Assembly: GCF_040939455.1 (NCBI RefSeq)
Contig: NC_134109.1
Span: 34,117,501 to 34,181,500, forward strand
DNA: 64,000 bases
Reading direction: 5' to 3'
Origin: Microcebus murinus
Lineage: Eukaryota; Chordata; Mammalia; Primates; Cheirogaleidae
The notes below the pieces were generated by a model. The model searched no databases. It had not been told where the DNA came from and was given only the letters and a program-made list of their open reading frames with translations. Both the position numbers and the translations under genes were made by a program. The first letter of the stretch is position 1; every line of letters starts with the position of its first letter. Positions 50,067 to 62,349 of this stretch are shown piece by piece.

Positions 50067-53000
50067 GCATGGGAGGCTCAGCAGGTACAGCAGCTGAAGC
50101 AGGAGTTCAGAGACAAGGCCCTGAATTGGCTGGTGGGGAGAGGGTACAGGAAGTAGTGGCTGGCACAGCCTTGAGCCTAAGAGCAAGCCCCTGCCTTTTG
50201 CTCGGCTCACCCTCATTGCTGAGGTATTTCAGCCCCTGCAGCTGACAGGAGCTGAGCACCCCCCGAGTCTGGGGGGTTGTGGGTGCCAGCAACCAGCACT
50301 AGGTCCCTGCCTGGTGGAGGAAGGGGCAAGGCCAGAAAACGAGTGCAAACAGGGGCCCCCTTGGGCCACCTCCTTGCCCTGCAGCTGCTGCTGGAACATG
50401 TCTCCGGAGAGGCCCACGTTCTACCGGCAGGAGCTAAACAAGACAATCTGGGAGGTGCCCAAGCATTACCACAATCTGTCCCCAGTGGGCTCCAGTGCCT
50501 ATGGCTCCATGTGTGCTGCTTTTAACATAAAAACTGGATTATGTGTGGCACAGAAGAAGCTATCCAGACCCTTTCAATCCATCATTCATGCCAAAAGAAC
50601 CCACAGAGAAATGTGGTTTCTTAAACATATGAAACATGAAAATGTGATTGGTCTATTGGACATTTTTATACCTGCAAGGTCCCTGAAGGAATTCAATGTG
50701 TATCTGGTGACCTGTCTCATGGGGGCAGATCTGAACAACATTGAGAGATATCAGAAGCTTACAGATGATCATATTCAGTTCCTTATCTACCAAGTTCTCT
50801 GAGGTCTAAAGTACATACATTCAGCTGGCATAATTCACAGGAAACTAAATCCAGGTGTGAATGAAGACTATGAGCTGAAGATCCTGGACTTTTGACTGGC
50901 CTGGCATACAGATGATGAAATGACAGGCTACGCAGCCACTAAGTGGTACAGGGCTCCTGAGATCATGCTGAACAGGATGCATTACTAATAGATTAGTTGA
51001 TATTTGGGTCAGTGGGATGCATAATGTCCAAGCTGTTGACTGGAAGAACACTGTTTCCTGGTCTAGACTATATTGATCAGTTGAAGCTCATTTTAAGACT
51101 AGTTAGAAGGCTGGGGACTGAGCTTTTGAAGAAAATCTCTTCAGAGTCTGCAAGAAACTATATTCAGTCTTTGACTCAGATGCTGAAGATGAACCTTGCA
51201 GGTATATTTATTAGTGCCAATCCTTTGGGTGTTGACTTGCTGGAGAAGATGCTTGTATTGGACTCAGATAAGAGAATTACAGCAGACCAAACCCTTGCAC
51301 ATGCCTACTTTACTCAATACCATGATGCTGATGATGAGTCAGTGGCCAACCCTTACAAAAGCAAAGACCTCCTCACAGATGAGTGGAAAAGCCTGACTTA
51401 CAATGAAGTCATCAGCTTTGTGCTGCCAACCCCTTTCCAAGAAGAGATAGAGTGTTTCTACTCTGTTGATCCCACTTGACTATGAGGGGAAGGGCTTTAC
51501 ATAGAAACTCTCCACATATCATTCAAGTACCTCTTTTTATAAAGATTTCCTCCATGGTGGAAGGTGAGTATGTGTGTGTGCATGCACACGTGCATGTTAG
51601 TGTGTGTATCTGTCTTTGTGGAAAGGTGACAGAATAATATCAGTAAACTATGATCACAGTGACTTTACATGGAATTGTAGATGCTCCATGACAGCCTCCA
51701 ATTGTTCATTCTGAGAGTCAGGCCAGGCAGACAATAATTGCCATCTTGTTAGGAAAATTTTAAATGCAAAGTAAAAAAATATTAAACATCCCCTATCCCA
51801 GACATGCTTTTGCAACTTTGGCTTCTCCTGTGGCCCCACCTTGACAGTGGGGGATAGACTTGACCACATCCCACAGTGGTGCAGAGAGAAGGTTCACACT
51901 TTCTGGTTGCTTCAGACCTGAAGCCAACCCTCAGCGATGCATACAGCCAAAATGGACCAACTGGCCTCTGTGCACTAGCCTACGTTAACTTGCTTAAAAT
52001 GGTTCCCAGAATTTGATAGGTATATTTCAAACTGTGAATATGTTTGGGCCTTAAAAGGAGAGAAGAAAGTGTAGATAGTTAAAAGATTGCAGCTGCTGAA
52101 GTTCTGAGCCAGGCAAGCACACAGGGCTGTCAGATGGCTACTGTGGTCCTGAAGCAACAAGGCAGCCTTGTGTGCATGTGTGCGCATGTGTATGTGTGTA
52201 TCTCTCTTTCTCCTCATCCCCAGGTGTTGTTGCCATTTCTCTACTTACCCCTTCACCTAAAGTACAGAAGTTTCATGAGTACTCACCCTAATAGTCAAAA
52301 GCAGGTTCTTACTGTCAGTGTACTTCCCGTGTGTTCTTTATTTCTAGCAGACTGAGGATATGTTCTGCATGTCTTGCTATTTGAGAATGCACAGATGCTT
52401 GTCCTGTGTTCTTTGGGAGGCCCTGGTGCCAGGCAAGTTTGCCAGTGAAGATTTCTTGAATAGTTAGATCCTGTGTCACCTCAGCTGTTGTTATGGGCAA
52501 GTGACATCATCCTCTCCTCAGCCCCCAGTGCTATATTGTGTTGAACACAATTTATACTCTAGGTGCTTTTAATGGGAAAACCATGAAAAAATGGAACAGA
52601 TGGATGTATAGCATTTTTATTCTTGCCATTTTTCAACAAGCTATTTTGGGGGAGGGAGCTATCAATGGAAAAGTCACGGCTTTTCCAAGAATATCCCAAA
52701 TTTTGGAAAACAAGTTATTGTCTTTTTAAAAGTGAAAAATTAGTATAATGAGGCCAGAAACTCCTTTTGCTATCTTTCTCAAATATGGTTATTACTTAAA
52801 AAAAAAATAAGAGAAATAAAAAAGTAGTACCAAATTGTCTATTCCACTCCTCTATGGAAAAGGGTCTTCCTGGCAGCTTAACATTGACTTTTTGGTCTTG
52901 GTTTGGGGAGAAATAAATTTTGTTTCAGAATTTTATACAATGCAGGAATTCTTTGAGAATGTGATTCCTTTTGATGGGGAGAAAGGGCAAATTATTTTAA

Positions 53001-53719
53001 TGTTTTATATTTTCAACTTTGTAAAGATGAAGTATCCTCAGGGGTAGAGAAGAATCATTTTCATAATTTTCTGAATTTTAAGCATTTGTGCTACATGAGG
53101 GCCCATATATTTAAGTCTTTTGTGTAAGACAAAAGTGTAAAGCTACTTCCAGTATTGGCTATATGACAAAATCTTGTATTTGGGCCAAGGTATTTTCACG
53201 TCTCTCCCAGTGCAGTGATGCATCCACTCTAGAAGGCCTGCGTAGGACCTCTGAATCAACTGGAGTGAAAAGGAAGGAGGCAGGCTGATGATGATTATAC
53301 CTGAAGGTCTCATCTCCTTATTTATATGCACTTCATTTATATGTACTTCAAACCCTGACTATCCACAGCAAGATAAATTTTATCAGCCATGTTTGGTTGT
53401 AAACACTAATGTGATTTCCTATAGAAATACTGCTCTGAATATTTTTTAATAAAGGTCTTTGAACATGTGATCACATACGTGTTAGGAGGCTGCATGCTCC
53501 AGGAGCCAGGACTCTAAATTGTAGCTCTTCGAAGAGCTTTTGGTTTCTGGGCATAATGATCCCATCTCCTAATTTCTCTGAACAGAAAACAAAAGAGAGA
53601 ATGAGGGAAACTGCTATTTTATTTGTATTGATGAACTTGGCTAAAATCATTTATGTCATATAGGATGTCGGACAATACCACTGGTTAAAATAAAGCCATT
53701 TTTTCAAATTCAAAAAAAT
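50067..53719 (+). pseudogene. MAPK14: Processed pseudogene of MAPK14 (p38 alpha kinase)
   Basis: An intronless copy of the complete mRNA: 5' UTR (50067-50397), CDS from ATG at 50398 ('[20 protein letters not shown]'), and about 2.2 kb of 3' UTR ending after 'ggttaaaataaagcc' with a short A-rich end. TSDs confirm L1-mediated retroposition. The '[20 protein letters not shown]' region and activation-loop TGY survive. Disabling changes: Arg to TGA after 'FLIYQVL' (50800-50802), the HRD Asp replaced by Lys with a 3-residue loss after it, the DFG Gly changed to TGA (50893-50895), stops and a frame change around 50985-51000, and in-frame losses of one Asp in 'EFNDVY' and of several residues before 'KDLLTDEWK'. 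The original stop is deleted, so the last frame runs on to 51479. The two open segments (50398-50802, 50997-51479) cannot form a kinase. Confidence 0.97.
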
Positions 53720-54190
53720 AAAGCTGCAGTAAGCTAAGGTAAATTTATCATTGAAGAAAGAAAAAAATTTAATAAATTTAGTATAAACTGAGTGTAGCAG
53801 TGTTTATACAGTCTATAGTAGTGTACAATAATGTCCTAGACCTTCACATTCACTCATGATTCACTCACTAATTCAACCTGAGCAACTTCCAGTCCTGCAA
53901 GTGTCCTATATAGGTGTGCCATTTTTTACCATTTATATCATTTTTACTGTACCTTTTATATGTTTAGATACACAAATATCATTGTGGTACAACTGCTTAT
54001 AGTATTCAGTACAGTAACATGCTGTATAGGTTTGTAGCTTAGGAGCAATAGGCTATTTCATATACCCTAGCTATATAGTAGGCTATACCACTTATGTTTA
54101 TGTAAAGTATACTCCATGATGTTATCAAAACAACAAAATTGCCCAAAGATACATTTCTCAGAATATGTCCCCATCAGCAATACATGACTA

Positions 54191-54559
54191 TAGTCTATAA
54201 AGATAATATTCAAGTTGTGGGATTATTTGTAAGCTTGCATTTTCTTTTCTTAGTTAATTTGCTGTTAATAACTGAATTTTCTACAACTTAGATCTCTGAT
54301 TGTTTACTCACTCACTGCATTATTCTCCTATTATCACCTAGATACCAGGCTCAAATCTTTCCTCTACCAAGAGCTGGCTCTTTTTCGAGCAAAAAAAGAC
54401 AACAAAAACATTCCATTTTTGATTTAGCTGCTCAGCACAAAATAAACCTAACAAAATGAGCTTTAGATAATGGGGTGATATATATAAATATGGGTAGATG
54501 AGATATTCTATAATAAAACTACATACTAATGGCAAAATAACCTACATAATGAGAAGTAC
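54191..54559. other. Intron sequence without gene
   Basis: Nothing recognised. Confidence 0.45.
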
Positions 54560-55270
54560 ATCATCACTACCAGTGAAAATAGCAAAGAGAACAAAGGATT
54601 TGCTCTTCACTGAAAAAATATTTATTATGAAAAAATGCAAAATAACATAACACTCAAAATGATACAATTTATATATGTCAAATTGTCATTACTTTAAGTC
54701 TAACAATATCAAGTCTTAGTGAAACCTTATACATTGCTGAGGAGAATGTAAACCAATAGACCACTTTAGAGAACAATTAAAAAAAATAGTAAAACTTCAA
54801 ATAATTTAAAAAATTGTATGCCAGTAATTCTATACCTAGGTATGTACTTTAGGGAAAATTTCACATCCACAGGATTCTTTGAAGCACAGTTCACAATACT
54901 GAAAAGTCTGAAACAACCAACAATAGAAGAGTTAATAATAAATTATGATATATTAGTGCAATGCAATACCCTACAGCAGTTAAAATGAAGTAAAGAACTA
55001 GATCAACACCAATGTATCTCAGAAACAATGCTGAGAGGAAAAATGCATGTTCCAGTAAGATACTATTCAAACACTATATAAAATATGCAAAATGAGACTA
55101 CATTTATCCTGGATATGAAGAAAAGTATAAAAATGTGAAAGCAAATATGGGAATGGAAAACATCAAATTCAGAATAAGGGTTACCGCTCAGGAGAGAATA
55201 ATGAAGGGCTAGTGATTCAAAGAGATTTCCATTTTACCTGTAATGTTTTATTTCTTAATTCAGTAGTAAT
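54560..55270 (+). mobile_element. Old L1M ORF2 3' fragment
   Basis: 'gaaaccttatacattgctga', 'ccagtaattctatacctagg' and 'gaataagggttaccgctcag' keep L1 ORF2-end and 3' UTR order, strongly decayed. Confidence 0.65.
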
Positions 55271-56599
55271 TAGGCATTCTATATAAATTAGGTATTCTAT
55301 ATAAATCTAGGTAGTCCCTAGATTTATAGCACTTTTAAGACAAATTTACTACATTGCAATCTATCCTCTAGTCTCCCAAATAGGAATATTTAATGTAAAA
55401 GATCTATAGATTATAATAATTCCAACATTGAAATATAGGCATTCCTAATGAAGTAAATCTCTAGTAGTCAAAAACTAAAATCAAAATGATATGCTTTGTT
55501 TTAATATTTTGTGGGATTACAAAATTCTTCACTCAATGTTATCAGTTTTTGTTCTTCTATGAGATTCTCATCTCCAGTAGACATGAATCCAGTTCAGTCA
55601 CAAGTACCTCTAATTGACTTATCTAGCATTCAGCTCACATGTTAATCTCTTAACTACAAGATAACCTGAAAAAACTTTATGCTTTATAAAGTATGCTTTA
55701 ATAAAAGGCAAATATACTACATCTATCCTCATTACCTAGCTATAAGTATCAAGCAAAAAGAAAAAAAGACATTAAAAATTATTATATACATCCAAAAAAA
55801 CTCACAATAACTAGAACTGTAGCATTCAATACATTGTTTCTTGCTGTTTTTATATAAAAGCAAAATATTCTCAAAATATTAAGTTATCTGCTTTCTGACA
55901 TTTTACCTTAATAAAACCTTACTCAAATATATCACTATTAGCACTTCTGTAAAATTTTTGTCCTTCAGTGAGTATTTTGATCAGAATGAGAATAAATATG
56001 AGAATAAAACTAAACCAATTACTTAAATGAACACAAATATCTAAGAACAAAGTTTACTATGACTTCAAATAAAACATGTCAAAATTTGGAAGAATCTCAT
56101 CATGAATATAGAAGAAAGGATTAAACAGAATACTTTAAGCATTTACATATGCATTTTAAGCTAGATTCAATTTTCCCAGCTATAAGATAAAATATAAATT
56201 TCAGTCCTTGCTAAACAGATTCTGGTGCCCTATAAATATCTAACTATATGATGGCACAGAGAGGCACCTAATGAAAAACAAGGGTATTAATTAAAAGTTA
56301 GCATACTAAATGGTGAAAATCCCAGCCCTTCCCACCACATGGCTAAAAGATTATTGTAAGACAAGTTTACACTGTCTAGATAAGAGATTACAAGTTTTTC
56401 TCAGAAGGAATTAAAAAGATCAAGAGAAAATATCCTAAGATAGTGACATTTATGGGTACCTCTGAATATATACCTAATAACCATACAATGAAGTCCACTA
56501 GGTTATAAAGCCTGTCCCATCACATAAAAAAGCCAAGCCATTTTTGTTTCCCTATTAAATATAAATCTACATACAAGAATCACAAGACACGTGAACAAA
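55271..56599. other. Intron sequence without gene
   Basis: A local 20-bp duplication 'attaggcattctatataaat' at 55270-55308. Otherwise unique-looking, no exon recognised. Confidence 0.45.
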
Positions 56600-57090
56600 G
56601 CTTGCATCCTGAACAACACAGTTTCACAAACAAACAAAAAGGATCTTGGAAAAAACACTGCAAGAAACACCGAATCTTTAAAAACAAACTAATTGTATTA
56701 TTAGAGGAAGACTGAGATATTGTATATTTGAAATAAGAACAGAAAATTATTAAAAATGGGTATGCAAAGAATAAAAATTCTTGGAATTTAAGAAATGTAA
56801 ATGAAATATAAAATATATTAGAAGGTTTGAAAACAAAGTCAAGGAAAACAAACTACCAGGAAGTAGAACAAAGGAACAAAAAGGACAGACAATAGGGGAG
56901 AATAGGAGAAATTTATAAGAAAATTGAAGGGTGAATTGAGAAACTCTAACATTCAAACAGAAGTTCCAGAAAAAGAAAAGAAGACAGGACCTGATCAAGA
57001 AAACACTATAAGAATATTTTCTAGAAATGAAAGACAAACTACCAGATTAAAATGAACATGTTGAAGGTAAAAAAAAAAAAAAAAAAAAAA
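56600..57090 (+). mobile_element. Old L1/HAL1 ORF1-like fragment with poly(A)
   Basis: 'agaatattttctagaaatga' + 'aagacaaactaccagatta' resembles L1/HAL1 ORF1-region DNA; a run of about 22 A at 57069-57090 follows. Confidence 0.5.
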
Positions 57091-57309
57091 GAACAAGCAC
57101 AGCCTTGATCAGCAGCTTGATTCCAGTAAGTCTCATTAGAAAATAGGCACTTACTCTAGGTATCAATATGAGTGAGTGTGGTTTATTTCCACAGCTTGTG
57201 GCCCCATAGAGGGGTGTATCCCTTATCTGCTATTCTTACCCAATTAAAGTGACTGGCAACAGCCCAACAATCAGGAAAATTATACTTAATCCTTAGGAGC
57301 ATTGTATAA

Positions 57310-57580
57310 GGCAGAAGCTGGCAAACATTTTTCTGAAAAGAGCAGATAGTAAATATCTGTTTGTGGGTAAAGTAATAGTAAAATTTACTATTTACATAAA
57401 ATAGTAAATATTTGAGGCTTTCCAAGCCCCATATAGTCTCTGATGCATATTCTCCTCCAACTCCCAGCCCCTGCAGCACTCCAATGCTTTAAAAATGTAA
57501 AAATCATTCCAAGTTCGAGACAGGACAAAAACAGGCTGCAGCTAGATTTGGCACATAGGCCTAAGTCTACCAAACCCTGG
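57310..57580 (+). mobile_element. MER5-like hAT element
   Basis: 'ctggcaaacatttttctgaa' + 'aagagcagatagtaaatat', 'ccccatatagtctctgatgc', then 'acaaaaacaggctgcagcta' + 'gatttggcacata': MER5A order with an extra internal palindromic AT stretch at 57375-57415. Confidence 0.65.
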
Positions 57581-57589
57581 TTTAAGGCG

Positions 57590-58780
57590 ATGGTTTTCAA
57601 TTCAGCCCATTGTTTTGGATCAGCCCTTACCACATTTAGTCTTCCAGCATTTTCCTTCAAGCTGCAGGGTGACTGCCACCCAGTGGAGACCATCAGCTTT
57701 TCACTTAGCCTAACCAGGAGTAAACCAGCTCCAAACATTTAAAGTAAACTCTGTACATCAAATCAGTCCAACAGCTTTATCCACAAGGTCAATTTAACAT
57801 TGTTTCCCACAGCAAACTTTACTGAAATTTATCAGTTGAATTCAGGTACTTTTTCCAATACCAAAACATGGACCAAGGTATCCAACAGGCACATGTCAGC
57901 GGCTATACTAACAGCCATCCAATGACTGTGATTATTACCAAGCTAGAAATATGGGGAGTCAAGAGTAGCATGAAAGGAAAGGGATAGTGGGGACACCAGA
58001 AGCAGTGTGTAGGCTTTTTCTCTCCTTTGGCTGTTCACTCCAGGGTTAGTAAACAAGCCCCAGAGTTGTTTCCTCCCTCATGTAGCTTCTGATACTTGGA
58101 AAGCACCCCAACTCAGGGGGGGCTACATACCACTATAGCTCTTCTTCTCAGTTTTCAGAACTTTGAGCAACCCCTGTGCCCAGCTTTCCCTCCTCACATG
58201 GGACCAAGAAGGATGGTGACTTGGGCACCTGTATCCAACAAAGCCATAAAAGTTTGAGTCCCTCTTCTTTAAGTTTCACCCAGGGCATTTAGTTACTTCC
58301 TTGAAACAGCAGAGGTCATGGTGCATGGGGTCGGGGGGTGGGATAAGAGGATATTTTCTTTCAGTTTTGAGCAGCCAGACACATGGTCCAAACCAACTTC
58401 CAAGGTTATTGATTCCTCACGGCTGACACAATTTAGTTTTGGGGATCCTTTGAGCAGTCATTACAATACTGCCTTTTAACCACCAGGACTTGCTACCATA
58501 TTGTCAGAATAGCATTCCCTTTTTCTATCACATAAATGAAAGTGTAACATTTGGGTAGCTTGCTTGAATCCTCAGGAATCACTGCTTAACCTTTAAATAG
58601 GTGTGGTGGTGGGGGCAGGGGAGTGAGGGAATTCCTTCCCTACCCACTCACTACTTATGCTTAATACTGAGGCAAAAACATTAACTATCAAGCCCTGGGT
58701 AATAATCTCACATCTCATAACCCGGCTCATGGGGGTCCTTGTAGTCCTTACATAACGCCATGTCTCCTATCTGCTCACCA
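57590..58780 (-). pseudogene. Decayed endogenous retrovirus internal region (protease)
   Basis: On the minus strand at about 58275-58210 a short frame contains the retroviral aspartic protease active-site signature LLDTGAQ followed by hydrophobic residues, then a stop. GC content and character of the flanking ~1.1 kb differ from neighbouring L1, and short frame pieces continue downstream (57590-58200) with many stops. I read it as an old gag-pro-pol remnant without LTRs in view. It cannot encode a working product. Extent and class are uncertain; only the protease motif is strong. Confidence 0.55.
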
Positions 58781-58784
58781 AAAC

Positions 58785-60060
58785 TACATAAAAGCTGCTA
58801 GAACTAATAAGTACATTTAGCAAGTTTGCAGAATACAAGATCCACATACAAAAATCAATTGTATTTCTATATACTAGGAATAAACAAATGGAAAATAAAA
58901 TTAAATGAAAAATTTTAAAATGCCAATTACAAGCCTGACCAAGAGCAAGACCCTGTCTCTACAAAAAACAGAAAATTTAGCTAGGCATGGTGGTGCGTGC
59001 CTGTAGTCCCAGCTACTTGGGAGGCTGAGGCAGGAGTCTGAGGTGCAGTGTAGCCCAGGTAACAGAGTGACCCCTTGTCTCAAAAAAAAAAAAAAAAATA
59101 GCAACAACAAATTATAACAAAATCGAAAATATTGAAATGGCTAGGAATAAATATTATAATAGATGTGAAAGACACTGTTACGAGAATGAAAAGATAAGTC
59201 ATACACTGTGCGTAAATGTTTACAAAGCATATATCTTACTTGCATTCTGAATATAAGGAATTCTCAAATCTCAATTAAGAAAATTTTTTTAAAAATAGAA
59301 GGTTTGAAAAGATAGTTCACCAAAGAAGATATAAATATATATATATAGTTAAAAAAATATGTTCAATATTATTAGTCAATAGGGAAATACAAATTAAAAC
59401 TACAATGAGATGTAATAGACACCCTTAGAACGGCTAAAATTAAGAAGACCAATCATAACAAGTGTGGGCGAGGATATGAAAAAAACTGGAAGCTTCATAC
59501 ACTATAAATGAGAACAACCACTTTGGAAAACAATTTAGCAGTTTCTTAAAAAGTTAAACATACACCTACCAAATGATCTAGCCATTCCACTCATAGATAT
59601 TTACCCAAATGAGTAAAAAAGTAAATCTCCATACAAAGACTTATACATGTGCATTTACAGTAGTTTTATTTGTAATAGCCAAAATCTATAAACAACCAAA
59701 TGACTATGAGCAGGTGAATGTATTCATATAATGGACTATGAATGAGCAAGAAAAAGGAATAAACTTTTTATTGCAAAATCTCAAAATAATTATGCTGAGT
59801 GAAAGAAGCCAGAAAAAAATGACTATATACTATATGATTCTATTTATATAAAGCTCTAAAAATGTAAACTAATCATCATTTAAAAAGACAAATTCAGTAA
59901 CAGATGGAGGATAGGTGGGGGAAGCGAGAAGGAAAGATTACAAAGAAACACAAGAAAATTTTGGCTGATATGGATAAGTTCACCATGTTGATTAGCGTGA
60001 CTTTTCACAATGAATACATATATTAAAATATATAAAAATATACATTTTAAAACATGCAGT
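58785..60060 (+). mobile_element. Old L1M ORF2 3' part with Alu inserted
   Basis: 'tacaaaaatcaattgtattt' (58847) before the Alu, then 'gggaaatacaaattaaaact', 'gatctagccattccactcat' and 'gtgaaagaagccagaaaaaa' to a 3' UTR end near 60060. Confidence 0.75.
58933..59099 (+). mobile_element. Truncated Alu
   Basis: 'agcctgaccaagagcaagac' through 'tggtggtgcgtgcctgtagt' to 'cttgtctc' and an A17 tail; the 5' part and an internal segment are missing. Strepsirrhine wording as at 13911. Confidence 0.85.
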
Positions 60061-60089
60061 TTATTGTATGCCTATCCTCCCCCCCTCCC

Positions 60090-61660
60090 AAAAAGCCATA
60101 AACAAAAATATACATCCCCAGATTTTAGCCAGATGGCTTTACTGGTAAAGTCCATCAACTACTTAATTTCTCAACTTATTCTGAGGCCAGCATAATCTTG
60201 ACACCAAAATAATCAAGGACATTACAGGAAAACAAAATTACAGACACAGACCAGTATTATTCCTAAATATAGATGCAAAAATCCCTTTAAAAATAGAAAA
60301 TGAACACAGCAATATATAAAAGGATATCCCACAGATGCAGTACTGAATTAACATATTTAAGTCCTACACAGATCAATAGTTAAAACAATATAATCTTCTC
60401 AATAGATTCATTTGTTGAAAAAAATTCAATCCAAATTTATGATTAAAAAATAAACCCTCATTGAACTTTTAAGAATGAAAGTAACCAATAAATAACACCT
60501 AATGCTTAAAATGCTTATAGCATTGTATTGAAGGCTATCCCCTGAATAACTGGCCACAAATCAAGTATATTCACTCTGACCACTTCTACTCAATATTGTA
60601 CTAGAAATCTTAGCCACTGCACGACACAACAAAAATAAATGAGTAATAAAGATTGAAAAGAAATAACATCAGTTCTTTCTAGTGAAGTAACACCAGTCTT
60701 ACAAAAATTCTTTCAGAAAACAAACAAAAAAAGTTAGCCCTCCCAATATAATCTTGACATATATTAACACTAGACAAGAAAGAAAAATTAGAAGACAATC
60801 TCTCTTATAATCATATATGCAAAAATTCCACATACAATATTAAGACATTAAACTAGTTATTAAAAAATATATAATCCCAGACAAGTTATTGGAATAAATG
60901 CAAGGTTAGTTTAATATTTTTAAAACCAATCAATGTAATTCACTACGTTGATATTTCTTTCAAAGGAAGAAAAAAACATGGGATCATATCAATACTTACA
61001 AAAAAATTTTAATAAAATCCAACAGACATTCATGATAAAAACTACCCGCCAACTGGGAACTGTAGGGAACTTCCTTAATCTGATAAAGGATACCTATAAA
61101 AACTTACTCATGAAACTTACTCATGACATTTTAAAAACTTTCCCTTTCAAATTAGAAATGAGACAAAAATATCCACAATTATCACTTCAATTCAAATTTC
61201 ATCTGGTGGTACTAGACAGTACAATAAAGCAAATAATAAAACTGAAATAAAAGCCAAAGTATTGAAATGAAATATAATTATTATTAATCTCATAAATCAT
61301 GACTTTATATGTATAAAAGCAAAGAATATACAGATTGTTAGAATTAGTGCGTTTAGCAAGGTTGAAAAATATAAAGTCAATATAAAAAATCAACTGCAAC
61401 AAGCAATTACATATGAAGATTTTAAAAACGATATCACTTACAAAGGCATTGCAAAATATCACATATCCAGGAAGACATCTAATGAAAGATAGGCAAAACC
61501 TCCACACTGAAAATTATGCACCTCTATTCAGAAAAATTAAAGTACCTAAGTAAATGGAGGTGTACACTATATTTATGGATTGGAAGACTAAATATTTAAA
61601 AATGTGTCTTCTTCTAAACTCTAACCTCCAGGGAAAAAGAATAAAATTAATTAATTAATT
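60090..61660 (+). mobile_element. Old L1M ORF2 fragment
   Basis: 'ttctgaggccagcataatct', 'ttctactcaatattgtacta' and 'cacactgaaaattatgcacc' follow ORF2 reverse-transcriptase-domain order. The 100-residue frame at 60948-61250 is part of this decayed ORF2, not a host gene. Confidence 0.75.
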
Positions 61661-61956
61661 AAAATGTGCCTTCATTCATTTACATCTTGAGGATGTTGAG
61701 CACAAATTTAACGATATACAGAAGGTTTTAAGGTGGGATTTAAGTGACAATTCTATGTTGTACATAACTAAGAACACTTGCTTTGAAGTCAACTAAACCT
61801 GAATTTGAAATATTTTTCTGGTACTTCCTACTCATTTGATCCAAGACAAGGTATTTAGCCTCAAACAGAACTGATTTCCAAACTGATAGTTATTTGTTGG
61901 GAGAACCAAATAAATATAATTATAAAAAGCTCATTTACTGCTATGTTATTTTTATT
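61661..61956. other. Intron sequence without gene
   Basis: Nothing recognised. Confidence 0.45.
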
Positions 61957-61964
61957 GTCTAAGG

Positions 61965-62159
61965 CAGCCGTCCTCAAACTACGGCCCTCGGGCCACATGT
62001 GGGTGTTTTTGCCCGTTTGTTTTTTTTACTTCAAAATAAGATATGTGCAGTGTGCACAGACAGGAATTTGTTCATAGTTTTTTTAAACTATAGTCCAGCC
62101 CTCCAACGGTCTGAGGGACAGTGAACTGGCCCCCTGGTTAAAAAGTTTGAGGACCCCTG
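61965..62159. mobile_element. hAT-type MITE, well preserved
   Basis: A 195-bp element with imperfect terminal inverted repeats 'cagccgtcctcaaact' and 'caggggtcctcaaact' (14 of 16). 8-bp TSDs 'gtctaagg' (61957-61964) and 'ggctaagg' (62160-62167), one mismatch. The centre holds 'gtgcagtgtgcac'. Ends, size and TSD fit the hAT superfamily. No coding sequence. It looks less decayed than the other DNA transposons here. Confidence 0.9.
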
Positions 62160-62349
62160 GGCTAAGGCATCAAAACTTGTGAGTGGAAGAGCTGAGTTTT
62201 GAACATGAGCAATCTGGCTCCAAAGTCTGTGCATATAACAAGGCTATGGTACCTTGCTCAACTCTCACTGAACTTTTAAGATTAAAAATAATCAATAAAT
62301 AACATTTAATGCTTAAAATGTGTATAATACTATACACTGGTCCATTAAC

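Larger units (their letters stand above)
49324..54190 (+). mobile_element. Tc1/mariner-type DNA transposon split by pseudogene
   Basis: Starts TA|'cagtcatgtactgcataaca' (49324) and ends 'aatacatgacta'|TA (54190), giving inverted termini and a TA duplication. The two halves (49324-50066 and 53736-54190) join cleanly when the MAPK14 insertion and one TSD copy are removed, leaving about 1.2 kb. 49735-49850 holds a remnant of a transposase end with an acidic tail ('MEVEDSDTDDPDPV' then stop). Same family as 19660-20232. Heavily mutated. Confidence 0.85.

Noticed and set aside
50100..50450. CpG island or promoter from the GC-rich stretch
   Set aside because: GC-rich but CpG-poor; it is the retroposed 5' UTR and start of MAPK14 mRNA.
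50314..51479. Two kinase-like open frames that could suggest a functional MAPK gene
   Set aside because: Processed copy: stops inside the kinase core (including DFG), altered HRD, frame changes, TSDs and no introns.
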